Origin: Punica granatum
Taxonomy: Eukaryota; Streptophyta; Magnoliopsida; Myrtales; Lythraceae
Direction: 5' to 3'
DNA: 64,000 nt
NCBI RefSeq assembly: GCF_007655135.1
Contig: NC_045127.1
Span: 22,486,199 to 22,550,198, forward strand
Below the pieces are notes generated by a model. It made no database searches. It saw only the letters and a program-made list of their open reading frames with translations, and had not been told where the DNA came from. Shown one piece after another: positions 35,768 through 48,676 of this stretch. Within the stretch, counting starts at the first letter, position 1; the number at the start of each line of letters is the position of its first letter. The position numbers and the translations under genes were made by a program.

Positions 35768-36982
35768 CATATGGCACACCATGCAAAATGGTCATGTGTG
35801 GCCATTCATGGAATTGCCAAGTGGCTCCGGTTCTAGGGCCCCATGTGTCTTTATTTTGTGTATTACGTGTATCGAATCGAGTCCAATTAATCTAATAAAT
35901 CGGGTCTAATTAATCGGTAAATTAATCTCATTAAATATCCGATTAACTAATCGCACCGTAACTCGTCTAATCTCTATTAGACAGTTTTCAGCGTTTCAAA
36001 ACCATCCCGTCAATTTAGTCGTAGTGTGTGACCCTGTAGGTTCCTGATTACGTTAACAGTAATATCGAAATCTCTATTTCAATATTACAAACAGTGAGCG
36101 GCATCTAGCAATGCATCACCGTTACTCAAGTAATTGGAAAGTCAATTTCTCGACGAATCTCATGACCTATGTTACCGTGCAGTATAATCCATTTGTTCTC
36201 TATATCTCTATTGAGCCTAAGGCATGGTCACTGTCTCCTTATATGGCTCAATCTCTCTTTCTTGGTTTATCGGGTAAGTCTATCAGAACAAATGAGCTCA
36301 ATATCCCTACATCGACTCATTTGGGTATGCATACACTTATAGACTCTGTCCACCAAGCGGCCGTGAGATATCACTCCCATTACGTAGGAGGGACAAATCC
36401 TATCTTGGTCACTCATATTCCTCTCCATGCTCTGTGGTATACCCAATAACTGTCTTTATAACCAGCCTGTTACGGTGGTGTTTGACAGTATCAAAGTATA
36501 CGACATCACATGTAGGAAACTATGATGATCTCAAGTCAAAGGACCACTATACCATAGTCATTATGAGATTTGCTAATGACAGTCACGTAACGACCCATGT
36601 AGCAGTCTCATGACGGGTCAGTCCAGTACATATTACTCCTAATGTATTCCTGCGGTGTGACTCGATGTCTCTACATCCATGACATGTGAGACTTGGTCAT
36701 CAATCTACACCCACACTAGTCTAACCGCATTATTGTTGTCCTAATTAACGATAATACTTTGACTAGGGACATTTAGGAATAGTATTCAGTTATTATAGGA
36801 TCTCACAATCAAATCACATTTGATGCCCGTTGAACCTACTATTCCAAGGACGTTATTGTGTAAAATTAATATTCAGCGCAACCCACACAATAACATAAAT
36901 GCCTCGTATTATAATGAAATATATATGTCATATTACAGAATTGATGACAGATTGCCTCTAGGGCGTACATCGATTCGCAACA
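35768..36982 (-). mobile_element. LTR-like fragment (1.2 kb) inside the NBS-LRR pseudogene
   Basis: Foreign sequence absent from unit 1. On the minus strand it begins TGTTGCGAATCG, followed by gccctagaggcaatctgtca. It has the non-coding, moderate-GC texture of a copia LTR and could end at ggtca with a CA end (near 35768). The right junction (…gattcgcaaca then ttattgcc) is sharp against unit 1. The left junction coincides with loss of about 690 bp of LRR sequence and shows no target-site copy. It is best read as a solo or partial LTR whose insertion was followed by deletion of the neighbouring DNA. No internal genes. Confidence 0.55.
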
Positions 36983-38440
36983 TTATTGCCAGAACATGGC
37001 TGCTAACAAAGCCATCTTAAATTTGGAGCGCGATGTTTGAGGTCTTGCTGAAGTATCGCCCATCCCAAGTCGAGAAATCTCAAATTTGTTAAGCTTCTGA
37101 TCTGCTCCAATGTCAAATGGACGGGTTTATGGAATCCTTCCAAATGGTATTTCAGTTGGAATCCTTCGGGAATTTCGTTTTCCAACTTAAAAGTAAAGTA
37201 ACATTGGCCAATTATGCAGAGATTGTCTGCCAAAAACAGAACTAAAACAACGATAATGATGGACTAACAGCCCCCCAAATCCCATAGAAACAAAAACATT
37301 GAATGTGCTCCTAAGAATTTATATCTGTTATTAATTACCTCTTTGCTCTTTACAACTTGCATAGCTTCCTCATGCATCCATATCCTACTACACTTTTTGG
37401 GATCATTAAGAATGTCCTCGCAAACAATATCCCTACCAAGGTCCTTGAGCTGATCATGCATCCATATTTGGTCATTGTCTAAAATCTTTACCAAGGACCT
37501 GGAACATAGGACTGCAAGCGCCAAATGTGGGCAATATTCACGGGCATCCCACATGTAAATTGGATTTGTTTTCTCAGTGCCAATGAACAAGCATGCTATG
37601 TCAAGAAATATTTGCTTTTGATTACGCTTTAAGTTGTCATAACTTATCCTCAGCCTATCCTTCACTGCATCCAAAGGTATTTTTTTGACCTCTTCATGAT
37701 GTCTTTCCATACCTAAGGATCCTTGTACTGGTGGAGAAGTGATCCAATCACTACAAGAGCCAGAGGAACTCCATCAGTTGCAGAAACAACCTCTACAGAA
37801 AGTTCTCTAAAAGCCTGAGAAGGAGATTCATTCTCGAACGCATATCTACTGAAAAGCTGAAGTGCATCATCAGGATTTAGCGTCCACATCTCCAGATGCC
37901 AAATGTCGTCTCTGTGGAATTTTTCTTTTCCAATTGCCAACACGTCTATGTTCCAGGTTATGATAACTATCCTGCTTCCTGAATCGAACCAGGTAGACTT
38001 TCCAGCGAGCTTCTCGATTCGCTCCTTTTTTTTTAAGAAAAATAAGAATTTTTTTTTTTTACGAAAGCTCTTCTCAGTCCTCTCATGTAAATCCAATCAT
38101 CTTGCCTACTTAGGGTCAAGGCTATTTAGAAGCCTCTCTTGCAGATAGTTAATACCATGACGCACTGCCATCTATCGCACATTCTCAAGGAAGGTACTAC
38201 AATCAAAACCAGCTGATATTTTGTTGAAAATAAACTTAGCAAGAGTCGTCTTGCCAATGCCACCCATTCCATGGATTCCAATATACTGCACGCCATCATT
38301 AGATTGAATGTCCAACAAGTTCATTGCAGACTCTAATTGACCGTCTATTCCCACCAAAGGATCAATATCGTATCTTTTCCTTGGTTTCAGCTTAACCATA
38401 ACCTCTTCAACAAATGCCTTGCAAAACTTCACGTACCTAC

Positions 38441-40981
38441 CATAAATTTATCATTGATCAACCATTTCTACATGATAATATATTAGCAAAGCATCACCAT
38501 TTTCGTGCAAATAAACTAAAAGAGAACCATGATGTTCTGCTCAAGACTGTCTTCCAGTGCATTTGGGGCTCCCAAAATTATAAAGTAACTAGTTGATACG
38601 CGCTTGTTACGTTAACTTCTTGTCAATTTTTGTATGATGGAAGATAAATAATTGACACATATAACGTACAAATGAATATAAATAGAAAGAAAAGATATGT
38701 TCAGAACATTTATTTGACCAAGTAGACATAATAAACAGTATAAGTTGATACCCGCTCGTTACGTGGCTTTTCTTTATCAATTTTTATATTACAAACATAG
38801 ATAATTAACACAAATGGCAATATACAAATGAATATGGATAGAACAATGACATTAAAACTATATACTCTATTGAATGTACATAAAAAAACATATTGTTAAT
38901 GAGAGTCAAAGAATTAGAAATCATAATGATGACAAATAAGTACGTATAATAGTTTTATGGAAATGAAAAAAAATCTATGTAGTAAAAGATAATAAAATTG
39001 TAATATATATATATATATATAAAAGAGGGTACACACAAAGAGCAGGTGATATCAAGTAGAGGCTATAATATAGGGAAAACTACATTGATTAGTAAAAATA
39101 TGGCATATAAAGTAAATTTTCGTGTTCCAATTTATAGGATACTCATCTTTTTTACCAGTATGTTGCATGGGGCTTTCACTATATATATAATTATATTTAC
39201 CTAGGCAAACTTTAATTATTTTTACATAAATTTTAAAAATTAATATAGAATTAATTCTTTTTTTATTAGTATATAATACGTAATAATTTTATCTAAATAT
39301 CTTAAGGAATTGTGATCAATTTATATATATTACTACTATATTAACAAAGAAGTAGTGAAGTAGCTTTTTCAAAATTATTATTTCTCCATTTTGAAATTAG
39401 GATGCCAAGTTTTGAGGCTAATTTTGTAGTTATCTTAAGTTTTGAGGATATATTAAAATTCAGATATTTCACATCCAAACATATTGATGCATATATATTT
39501 AAATTATGAAGTATTTTAATTTATAAATTCTTAATTTTTTTCATTTATTATTAATTTAGTCTTGTTTAGTCTTAATTATATATATTTATATATATTAAAT
39601 TATTAAGTATTTTTATTTATAAACTCTTAATTTTTATGCATTTACTATTAATTTAGTACTATTTAATCCTAATTCTATATACTTATAATTATGCCACTAT
39701 TTATTACACTGTATTCAACTTAATATATGTATATATTGCAATATTTACCTTTAAGAATCTAATAATTGTCGAATAGTCAAGTTTATATACATATGTTAAA
39801 ATTATTAAGTATTTTTATTTAAAAACTCTTAATTTTTATGCATTTGTAATTACTTTAGTACTATTTATCTTAATTATACTTATTTACAATTTGCTACTAT
39901 TTAGTACACTGTATTAAACTTAATATATATATATATATATAGATTTACCTTTTTATCCCTATGATATACAATATTTACCTTTATGACTATATTAATTGTT
40001 TTGTAGTCAAGTTTATATATATACTAGGCTATTGAACCCATGCGTTGTATGGATTTTATAAATAAAATTTATTATGAAATATTAGATATTAGGATAATTA
40101 TTAATATTGACTTATAGTTTATATTAATAAATAGAAAATAGGAAAATTTGTTCTTATACTATATATATTTAAATACGATAAAGTTCATACTCATGATAAA
40201 TAATATTAATTAAACATTTCATAAGCAAATAATTCATGTAAAATATTTCATAGAACTTATCTTAATTATCAGTTCAATTTATAAGAAGATAATTATAAAA
40301 TCCAAAAAAAATCATAGTTAGTTTTATTATTAATGAAAGATTAATAATCATAGAGTCTATAAAATTTTAACATTAAGTATTCGCAATTGTCTTTTTCTTA
40401 CTCATATTTCATATATTAAGTTTTGCAAATTTGAATAATTTTAGATAACATGTAAGCATTTCGATGTGAGATTTACCTAATTTAGCTTTTATAAGCCTAA
40501 TAATGATTATTAAAATTAACTAATAAATTTTTAATAATTCATAAAATTTTAAAATTATGTTTATGTATTTGCTAATAAAATAGAAATTTCTTATAAAATA
40601 ACATTAAGTGATCACAATAAAGAATTCTTTTGTAATTGTTTTGGATATATTTTCTTCAACTACAATAATTCAATTTATATATAATATACTAATTTATTGA
40701 CCATTTACGATTCTATCCCTATTTAATAGGGCCATTAAAATTATGTACACTTGTTTACTAATAAAATAGTGGTGCCGTTTATAACTCGATTGCGATTATA
40801 ACCTTGAGGTGCAGGGTAAACTTGTTATAACTCCGCTGCCAAGAAATACGACACTATGACTATATTGATTGGTTGTGTTATATATGGTTTGTCTGGTCTG
40901 ATTGCTTTAGATGTGATGATTGTTGAAGTTGTCTGAAGTTGTTCTGTGAAAGTCGTGTTGTTAGCTAGAGCTGGATTTAGT

Positions 40982-41027
<46 letters not shown>

Positions 41028-41130
41028 ATAAAGTCTTGTGCGGTTGAGTTGAGTGTTGCTTTAGAATGTTGTTGTATTACTTATATGAAGGCTTGCTTGG
41101 TCAATAAAATATATATATATATACATATCT
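38441..41130. other. AT-rich spacer of unit 2
   Basis: Collinear with 20591-23668 of unit 1 but without the Mutator-type MITE. No gene supported. It includes Helitron-like ends at about 38590, 38746 and 40022, and (TA)n tracts at 39003-39022, 40991-41025 and 41111-41124. Confidence 0.55.
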
Positions 41131-41451
41131 ATTTAATAGTTTATTTTACCTTAGAATTTGGTATCACTGAGATGCAACTCAGACCCTCTGCATATTACTT
41201 TTTAGATGGACTATAGATTAGCTCAGTTGCGCGGGAGAACAATTTTTGATGCGGGGATCGGCTTGGAGGACTCTCTAGCTATTTTATCTTATAAGAGATT
41301 TGTATAGATTTCTTGTAGATACGTTACGGCCCAAAATATTTTGCTTAGCTCAATTGGATTATTACGAGGAATTAGTGAATGAATATTTTGGAGATTTTAT
41401 GTTGATCTTGAGATGTGTTATATGTGATTACTTGATAGAGGTAATTGAACA
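41131..41451. other. Unit 2-specific sequence left of copia element 2
   Basis: Not found in unit 1, where the (TA)n tract is followed directly by the STKL 3' flank. No gene supported. Together with 50573-51770 it forms about 1.5 kb that was either lost from unit 1 or gained in unit 2. Confidence 0.5.
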
Positions 41452-43342
41452 TGTTAGTGATATGCCCGAGAGCCTGATTTATGTATTTGGATAATTCCTT
41501 TTATGGCAATAAAGTTTATTCTATTATTCGTATATTGTCTATGTTTATTAGAATAAAGTTCTGAAGATATTTTGAATGCTTCATTCTTAAAAGTTAAGAA
41601 TATGAGTGACGAAGTAATTCGGTAAAAATATCTTTAAATTATTCACGATCGTAGAAGACTTAACTGGACATTATTTCTCCAGATAGATCGTCACCTCTGT
41701 CCGTTTCCATGATTAGTAGACATATACTAATGAAGATGGAGTAGTGAGTCTCATGCTATCTAATAACTGTTATCATGACAAATATGTGGATACTTATATG
41801 ATAAGTAGTCGAACGTGACGTACAGATAATATTCATACGGTAATTTACTAATGTCAATGAATGTTATAAGAATCGTATTAGTGCATATAGTCCTTAGACT
41901 TGAGATGGAACGCTATCTCAAGTATAGGTGATTAGGATTTGCTACCGCTAATCTATTTGTGCTTAGCATGAGTATTCGGCAGATAGTGGTCCTAGTTAGT
42001 TATACTTGGAGTTAGGTGTCTGATCAAGACGGGATTCGCTAACCAGAGTAAACAGGGAAAATGTCCTATGGATATGAGTTTTGTTCTGGATCGAGAAATC
42101 CTCGGTCGGGGTAGATAGACTCGAATAGAAAAGAGTTTTTGTTCAAGTACTACAGATCTAAGAATGAAATTAGAGAGTCCATATGATCGGCTATAGAGTT
42201 TGGCATTTACCGTAGTTTTGCCTAGATCGGGATCTTGTAGTGAAGGGATTCAATGCATGGCATATACTATCAAAGGTCATCAAATTTTTTTCAATTATAC
42301 ATTCGTCATCATTTGGATTGTCACGATATGCTGCTAGGTGTCACTCGTGAACTTTGGAAACCGAGGGCATTTTGGGAATTATGCTTTTGGTTACAGAAAG
42401 AGTTTCCAGTAGTGTCAAATGAGTTGATACTATAATCCCATTGCCATTTGATGATGAACCTAATTAGTCACACACATTGAGTGTGTTTAAACCGAAAAAA
42501 GAATTAATTCTAATTAAGGAAGTTAATTAGGAATTAATTATCGAACGAGGCTTGCAATGTAGTTGCAAGGGTGCTAGCACATCCTGAAGTCGAGTTCAAT
42601 ATCAAGGATAAATCTAATTAAGGAAATATGATAGTTTCATTATTTGGAGAGTTTCTATAAATAGATTGTCTATTGATGGAAACTCGTGTCAAGGACTTGT
42701 TTGATCTTCCTTTCTTATAACAAGGGCAAGTCATTGGATGACTTAAATGTGAGGACTCATTTGTGATTTATTAATTAATGTGGATTAATTAATAATTGCA
42801 TTTTTGTCCCTAGGGTAAAGATATATATAGATATCTTCTTACATATAACCCCATTAATGCAATCAATCATCAACCGATATTAGAGAGAAAGAGAGAAGGT
42901 TTCGACTGAGGCAATCAACAAGCAACTCAATCGCACAAATCCCAAGGCTGATCGGAGTTCTTTTCGGTTCCGATTCGGCGCTTTGGTGTTGTCTTTGACA
43001 TCCTTGAAGAGATCCTTTCATTCTGTGACGATTCCGTTTGAGATTGGTGACCTAGATCGGAGTGTACGGGTTGAGAGGAGTCTAATCTCAGTGGAGACGT
43101 GCTCGTGTGCACGAACTAGAGACTGGACACTTGGTTAGTTTCATCGACTCGAATAAACAAGGTTAGTATAAAAGTCTAAACTTTTCTTGTAGATTCGATA
43201 TGTGATGTTGTCTATTCGTTTAGAAGGCGATTCTTATGTCAATATATGATCTTGAAGTTTTCTATTAAAACGAGCACGCGATAAAAATTTGATTTTTACC
43301 GTAATTAACTTTTCCACTGCGCACGTGCTTGGTTTTCTAACA
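41452..43342 (+). repeat. 5' LTR of copia element 2 (1891 bp)
   Basis: Starts TGTTAGTGATATGCC and ends TTTTCTAACA. It matches 48677-50572 and, less closely, the LTRs of element 1. The region near the 3' end (from about 42840, acatataaccccattaatgc) is clearly different from element 1, so the two elements belong to distinct subgroups. Confidence 0.92.
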
Positions 43343-43343
43343 G

Positions 43344-43356
43344 TGGTATCAGAGCC
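43344..43356 (+). promoter_or_regulatory. Primer-binding site, initiator tRNA-Met
   Basis: tggtatcagagcc, one base after the 5' LTR, is the canonical plant copia primer site. Confidence 0.9.
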
Positions 43357-43610
43357 ACCCTTCTAATTGATTAGATACATGTTTTGTGCTTAATTTGGTG
43401 TTTAATTGTGATTTATTAAAGTGTTTGATAAATTGGTATCGGATCGGGTACGAGAAATCGTTTCTTGTAACCGGGTTTAGATCACCGAACCGGTGATCTC
43501 TCTCAACTGAAAGGTCAGCCACAGGATGGCCTTTACGTGGCCAAGAACAGCAACAACAGGTGGCTGCTGGACGGCCATAGAGGCTGAAAAGGTTGCAATA
43601 ATCGCTGATG

Positions 43611-43746
43611 TCCTGTTCGCGACTTTTCGCGACTGGGCGCGACTGTTCGCGACTGGACGCCACTGTTCGCGACTGTTCACGATTGTTCGCGACGGGACGC
43701 GACTGTTCGCAACTAGGCGCGACTGTTCACTACTGGACGCGACTGT
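43611..43746 (+). repeat. 10-bp minisatellite in the copia 2 leader
   Basis: About 13 copies of a 10-bp unit alternating gactgttcgc and gactggacgc. It lies between the primer site and the conserved aatttcgatattttcggaaa block, exactly where element 1 has its CTG/21-bp repeats. Confidence 0.88.
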
Positions 43747-44128
43747 GATGCGCGAGACTGGACATGGCTGTCCAGAACCGACGCTCGTCGCGTAAGGAGT
43801 AAATTTCGATATTTTCGGAAATAAGATTTTCAAAACAATTAATTACCAAAAATTGTTTTTCGTAAAATTTGATTTTATGAAATTGGATATTTGATATCCT
43901 ATTCTAATGAGATTTGATATTTGATGTCAAAAGAGATTTTGGAAGATACACTAGATATACGATATCTTATATATTTTTCAAAATTGGAAATTTTCTAAAT
44001 ACGAGATATTTGGATATTTTGTAAAGAGTTACAAAAATTGGCACGAAATTTATTTCCTTTTATGCTATTAGTTTCTTTTTATAAATTTCGAGCAAGGTGT
44101 GTGATTATGGACTTTATGAAATTTTTGC

Positions 44129-44475
44129 GGGGTTTTTACCTAAAATGGCCCATGGTTTATCTATTTTGTCAAATCTATCATATGTTTTTTTTTGGTCAAA
44201 TCTATCCCAAGGTTTACTTTTTGCATCAAATCTATTACGGCGTTATCTTTTCCGTCAACATTTAACGGCCGTGCTGACGTGGCACGTGGAGAGATAGTGG
44301 GCCACACTTGCCACGTGGGCGCCACGTCAGCACAGCTATTAGATGTCGACGGAAAAGATAACGCCGGGATAGATTTGATGCAAAAAGTAAACCATGGGAT
44401 AAATTTGACCAAAAAAAAGCATATGATAGATTTGACAAAATAGATAAACCATGGGCCATTTTAGGTAAATTCCCC
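44129..44475. mobile_element. Mutator-type MITE nested in copia element 2 (347 bp)
   Basis: Starts ggggtttttacc, ends in CCCC, and is inverted along almost its whole length (ccatggtttat against ataaaccatgg; centre tgctgacgtggcacgtgg against ccacgtgggcgccacgtcag). It is flanked by a perfect 9-bp target duplication, aatttttgc, at 44120-44128 and 44476-44484. Element 1 has the single uninterrupted site near 9972 (catttttgcttaattc). Same family as 21298-21641. Confidence 0.92.
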
Positions 44476-44826
44476 AATTTTTGCTTAATTCTTGTGGCTC
44501 TAGGATTCGACTAATAGTAAGTCCATGATCATGCTTTTATCGATTCCGAGTATATATTTATGCAAGTGATGTGTGAATACGAATATTGTGTAAAGTGAAA
44601 CTGGATAGTAATTAGGTCACCTAATAGAAAATCTTCCAAATTAAAATATTAAGTCGGGAATGGCATGAGGTTGCGAACCTCTGTCATAGCTCTCCACCAA
44701 AGCATTCTCCAGAGAGTTTTAATTTGTTTCGTTGTCGGTTGTGGACACACGGGGGCACGAGACAGACTAAGAGATCTTTTTGTATGAATGTTTTAAAACA
44801 TGTGATGTTTTAGATTGTCGGTTGCT

Positions 44827-45025
44827 TATAACGGCAGGCACCTGAGGCAGTTTACATCTAGGGTTTGGTGGGTCAGACTTAACTATGTATGATGGACCAA
44901 TAACGGCAGGCACCTGAGGTCCATAGTATTAGGAGCCGAATTGATTGAGCCGTACATAGAGATGTATTGAACAAGGAGTTGTTCGCTTGTAGATTGCTTG
45001 TTTCCAATAATGGCAAGCACATGAG
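44827..45025 (+). repeat. Three interspersed leader repeats of copia 2
   Basis: Variants of ATAACGGCAGGCACCTGAGG at about 44827, 44899 and 45006, matching the three in element 1 in order and spacing. Confidence 0.75.
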
Positions 45026-45239
45026 AGAATTAGCATTTTATGAGAATTCAATCACTCGCTAGAAATCTTTCCCGATTAGGATTCTCGTTTTCTATTTTGG
45101 AAGTGTAGGATTCGAAAAGATAGTGGGAGAACATTTTGATTGAAAGTCCATGATCATTATGGTCGGTATACATAAATTCACTAATTGGAATCTTGTTACT
45201 TTCTGCATTACTTGATATGATATCTCTAATCCGTTCGTC

Positions 45240-48200
45240 AGCATACTTCACACGAATAGCTCTACTGGGCCTAAAAAGGACTAGTTACAGCACCTTGATA
45301 TTGTCTGAAACTTGGAGCGTATAGGATACGTTTAATTGACTCTTTCATCCATGGCTCTTAGTGAAGAGATCATGGAAGATAAGTGTCTTGTATCCAAGAG
45401 AAAGACAAAGGATAGAGGTAGTTGTAAACAAAGGAAATTGTATACGGTTGTGGCAAGTAATGGATATTAGAATAGGAAATGCTCTCAATACTTGGAGTGA
45501 TTGAAAGCGAACCAAGAGAAAAAGGACAAGCTTTTGGAAGGTAAATCCATCTCTTGTCTGTTCTAATAGTCCGTTTAGCTCATCTACTGTATGGGTTTTT
45601 GATTTAAGTGCAAGTTTGAGAAACTGGTACTTTTTTACATGAACTAGCAAGCAGTAGGATCATCGGAAGGAATGAGGTCTGCCTAAAGATCGGCAATGGA
45701 GCAAATGTTGTGGCCAAAGTTGTTGGGTCCACTTCATTACATCTGGATGGACATGTTTTATTTCTAGATCGTGTTTTAGTTTTACCAAATGCCTATCAGA
45801 ACATTATTTATGTTTCTAGTTTGATTAGGAGCGGATACTTGTTTGATTTCAGACATAATGTTTGCAACATTTATTATGGTAATAAAGTTATTGGCGTCGG
45901 TTATTTACACAATAGCCTTTATTATCTTAGAGCTAGAAATGAAACGATTCTGAACACGATTGAGATTAACACCGTATCCGAATCTATTCCAAGTCTAAAG
46001 CAATTTTGGCACCTTAGACTAGGGCATGTTGCAGATGATAGGATTAATAAGTTGGAGAAGATGGAACTTATAGTTCCATTGGGTTCTGAACCCAATCCAA
46101 CTTGCGAGTCTTGTCTTCAGGGCAAGATGACTAGGACTCCATTTGTGGGACAAATGGAGAGGGCTAAAGAAGTTTTAGAACTCATACATAGCGATGTATG
46201 TGGTCCATTTAGTGAAGTGGCTCGGGGTGGATACTCCTGCTTCATCACTTTTACCGATGATTATTCTCGTTTTGGGTATGTTTATCTTATGAAGTATAAA
46301 CACGAATCCTTTGAAAAGTTCAAGGAATTCAAAGCTGAAGTAGAAAAGCAGAAAGGGAATAGCATCAAGACTCTTCGATCAGATCGAGGAGGATAGTACA
46401 TGAATACTGAATTTGGTGATTTCCTGAAGGAACACGGCATTGTTTCTCAATTTACTCCACTAGGAACACCACAGTTGAATGGAGTTTCTGAGAGGAGGAA
46501 CCATACCCTGTTGGACATGGTTCGATAGATGATGAGCTATACAAATCTCCCCATTTCGATGTGGGGATATGCGCTGTAGACCGCATGTTACTTGCTTAAT
46601 AGGATTCCGAGCAAGTCAATCTCTACCACTCCATATGAGATATGGAATGGTAGGACACCTAGTCTTAAACACGTTAAGATTTGGGGTTGTCCTGCATTCA
46701 TTAAGAAGTAGAAGACCGATAAGTTGGAAACCCGATCCGAGAAAGGCAGGTTTGTTGGTTATCTAAGTGACAACCTTGGATACTATTTTTATTTCCCTGC
46801 TTAACAAAGGGTTGTTATCAGTAGAGATGCGATCTTTCTGGAGAAACAATTTGTCCAGGAATGTGGTATAGGAAGGCAGATAGTACTTGATGAGGAGTCA
46901 TCAATGCCACAGACCAATCAGGCGCCCATTTCGATGAACACTGATAAACCAGTTGAGACACCTACTCGAGTTGAAAATGTCACAAAACCTCGAAGATCTG
47001 GTAGGGTAACTCGTACTCTTGCGAGATACCTTAATCTTCATGAGAACGTACAAGAGTTGTTTATTCATGGAGATAATGATCATAGGGATGTTCCTTCCAC
47101 TTATGAAGAAGCTATATCAGATATAGATTTTTTAAATGGCTAGAGGCCATGAAGTCCGAGATAGACTCCATGAGTGAGAACCAAGTCTGGGATCTTGTTG
47201 ACCCTCCTGAAAGTATAGTACCAATAGGGAACAAGTGGGTCTTCAAGAGGAAGATTGGTGCTGATGGGAAGGTAGAGATCTATAAAGTTAGGCTAGTGGC
47301 GAAGGGTTATCGCCAGAGGCAGGGAGTCAACTATGAGGAGACTTTCTCACCTGTAGCTATGTTGAAGTCCATCAGGATAATGCTAGTCATTGCCGCGCAC
47401 TATGATTATGAGGTTTGGCAGATGGATGTCAAGACCACCTTCCTTAATGGATACATTGAGGAAGACATATTCATGGATCAACCCAGGGATTTTGAATCCA
47501 AGGATAAGTCCAAGGTGTGCAAACTTAAGAGATCCATTTATGGTCTTAGGCAGGCTTCGAGGAGCTGGAATCGACGTTTTGATGAGGCTATAAAGTCCTT
47601 TGGTTTCATCAAGAATGAAGATGAGCCATGTGTGTATAAGAAGGCTAGTGGGAGCATGAATGCCTTTCTTGTATTATACATGGATGACATTCTACTAATA
47701 GGTAATGATGTTGGTATGCTCACTTCTGTAAAGGTCTGGTTGTCTAATATTTTCTCCATGAAGGATTTGGGAGAAGCCACCTATATTCTGGGTATTCAGA
47801 TCTATAGAGATAGACCGAAAAGATGAACAGGTCTGTTCCAAGCCCTGTATCTGAATAAGGTGTTGAAGAGGTTCAACATGCAAGATTCCAAAAGAGGATT
47901 GCTCCCTGTGAGACACGGTATCCATCTCTCTAAAGGGATGTCTCCTAAGACTCCTGAGGACAGAGAGAAGATGGCACAAGTGCCTTATGCTTCAGCCATA
48001 GGCAGCCTAATGTATGCTATGCTGTGTCCTAGGCCGGATATCGCGTATGTTGTTAGTGTGACTAGCAGGTATCAATCCAACCCAAGACTTGATCATTGGA
48101 CTGCCGTAAAAAATATCCTTAAGTACTTGAGAATGACTAAGGATATGGTTTTGGTATACGGAGGAGGTGAGTTGAGACTAGACGGATTTACAAATTTTGA

Positions 48201-48661
48201 TTTTCAATCAGATGTGGATGATCGAAATTCTATCTTCGGTTATATATTCACCTGTAATGGAGGTGCAGTTAGTTGGAAGAGTTCTAAGCAAGAGGCGACT
48301 GTAGATTCCACTACAGAGGTTGAATATATTGTTGCATCTGATGCAACGAAGGAGGCAATTTGGATTCGGAAGTTTGTGACTGAACTCGGTGTTATCCCTC
48401 CATATCATCACCAATAGAGCTATACTGTGACAATACTGGAGCGATTGCTCAGGCAAAGGAACCGAGGTCACATAAGAAGACCAAACACATTAAGAGGAGA
48501 TATCATATTATCATGGAGATTATTGGGAGATGCGATGTATCTGGGCAGAAAGTAGCTTCAGCGGACAATGTCGCTGATCCACTCACGAAAGTCATGACGC
48601 AGCAGCAAATAGATAAACATCTTGAGAAGATGGGTCTTAGATACTGTACTTAGTGGCTCTA
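45240..48661 (+). pseudogene. Copia pol, heavily degraded, gag mostly lost
   Basis: Only traces of gag remain before 45560. A protease region follows without a usable DTGAS motif (the counterpart reads as a stop-containing stretch near 45600). From 45710 the frame covers preintegrase (FWHLRLGHV) and integrase (HSDVCGPF), ending in a nonsense codon at the RSDRGG segment near 46396. Further stops follow near 46527 and 46577. A one-base loss near 47135 shifts the frame. Reverse transcriptase then reads well from 47149, with QMDVKTTFLNG and an active site of YMDD rather than YVDD at 47677, to a stop at 47826. RNase H runs from 47860 to 48417, where a one-base indel ends it, and the last segment is out of frame. 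Unlike element 1, it keeps the 29 bases in reverse transcriptase. Confidence 0.9.
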
Positions 48662-48676
48662 GTGCAAGTGGGAGAT

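Larger units (their letters stand above)
34102..38440 (-). pseudogene. NBS-LRR disease-resistance-like pseudogene, unit 2
   Basis: Copy of the gene at 16769-20590. The NBS exon opens near 38438 (FCKAFVEEVMVKLKP, VGIDGQLESA, P-loop GMGGIGKTTLAKFIF, FLENVR) and meets the same TAG as unit 1. The kinase-2 motif is again replaced by a lysine-rich homopolymer region (near 38030-38062). GSRIVIITWN and GVPLALVVIGSLL follow. Its own lesions are a CAG-to-TAG stop near 37718, a one-base loss near 37688 and a 12-base duplication near 37372 adding residues like WMHE. QIFLDIACLFIG and MHDQLKDLGRDIV remain. The central LRR part (counterpart of about 18460-19150) is missing and replaced by a 1.2 kb LTR-like insert. 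The remaining LRRs are degenerate and split by MITE B. It is non-functional. Confidence 0.88.

Noticed and set aside
36111..36449. 112-codon frame in unit 2
   Set aside because: It lies wholly within the LTR-like fragment and shows no motif; LTRs often hold chance frames.
43611..43746. Regular short repeats considered as a CRISPR array
   Set aside because: Units are 10 bp with no spacers, inside a plant retrotransposon leader; it is a minisatellite.
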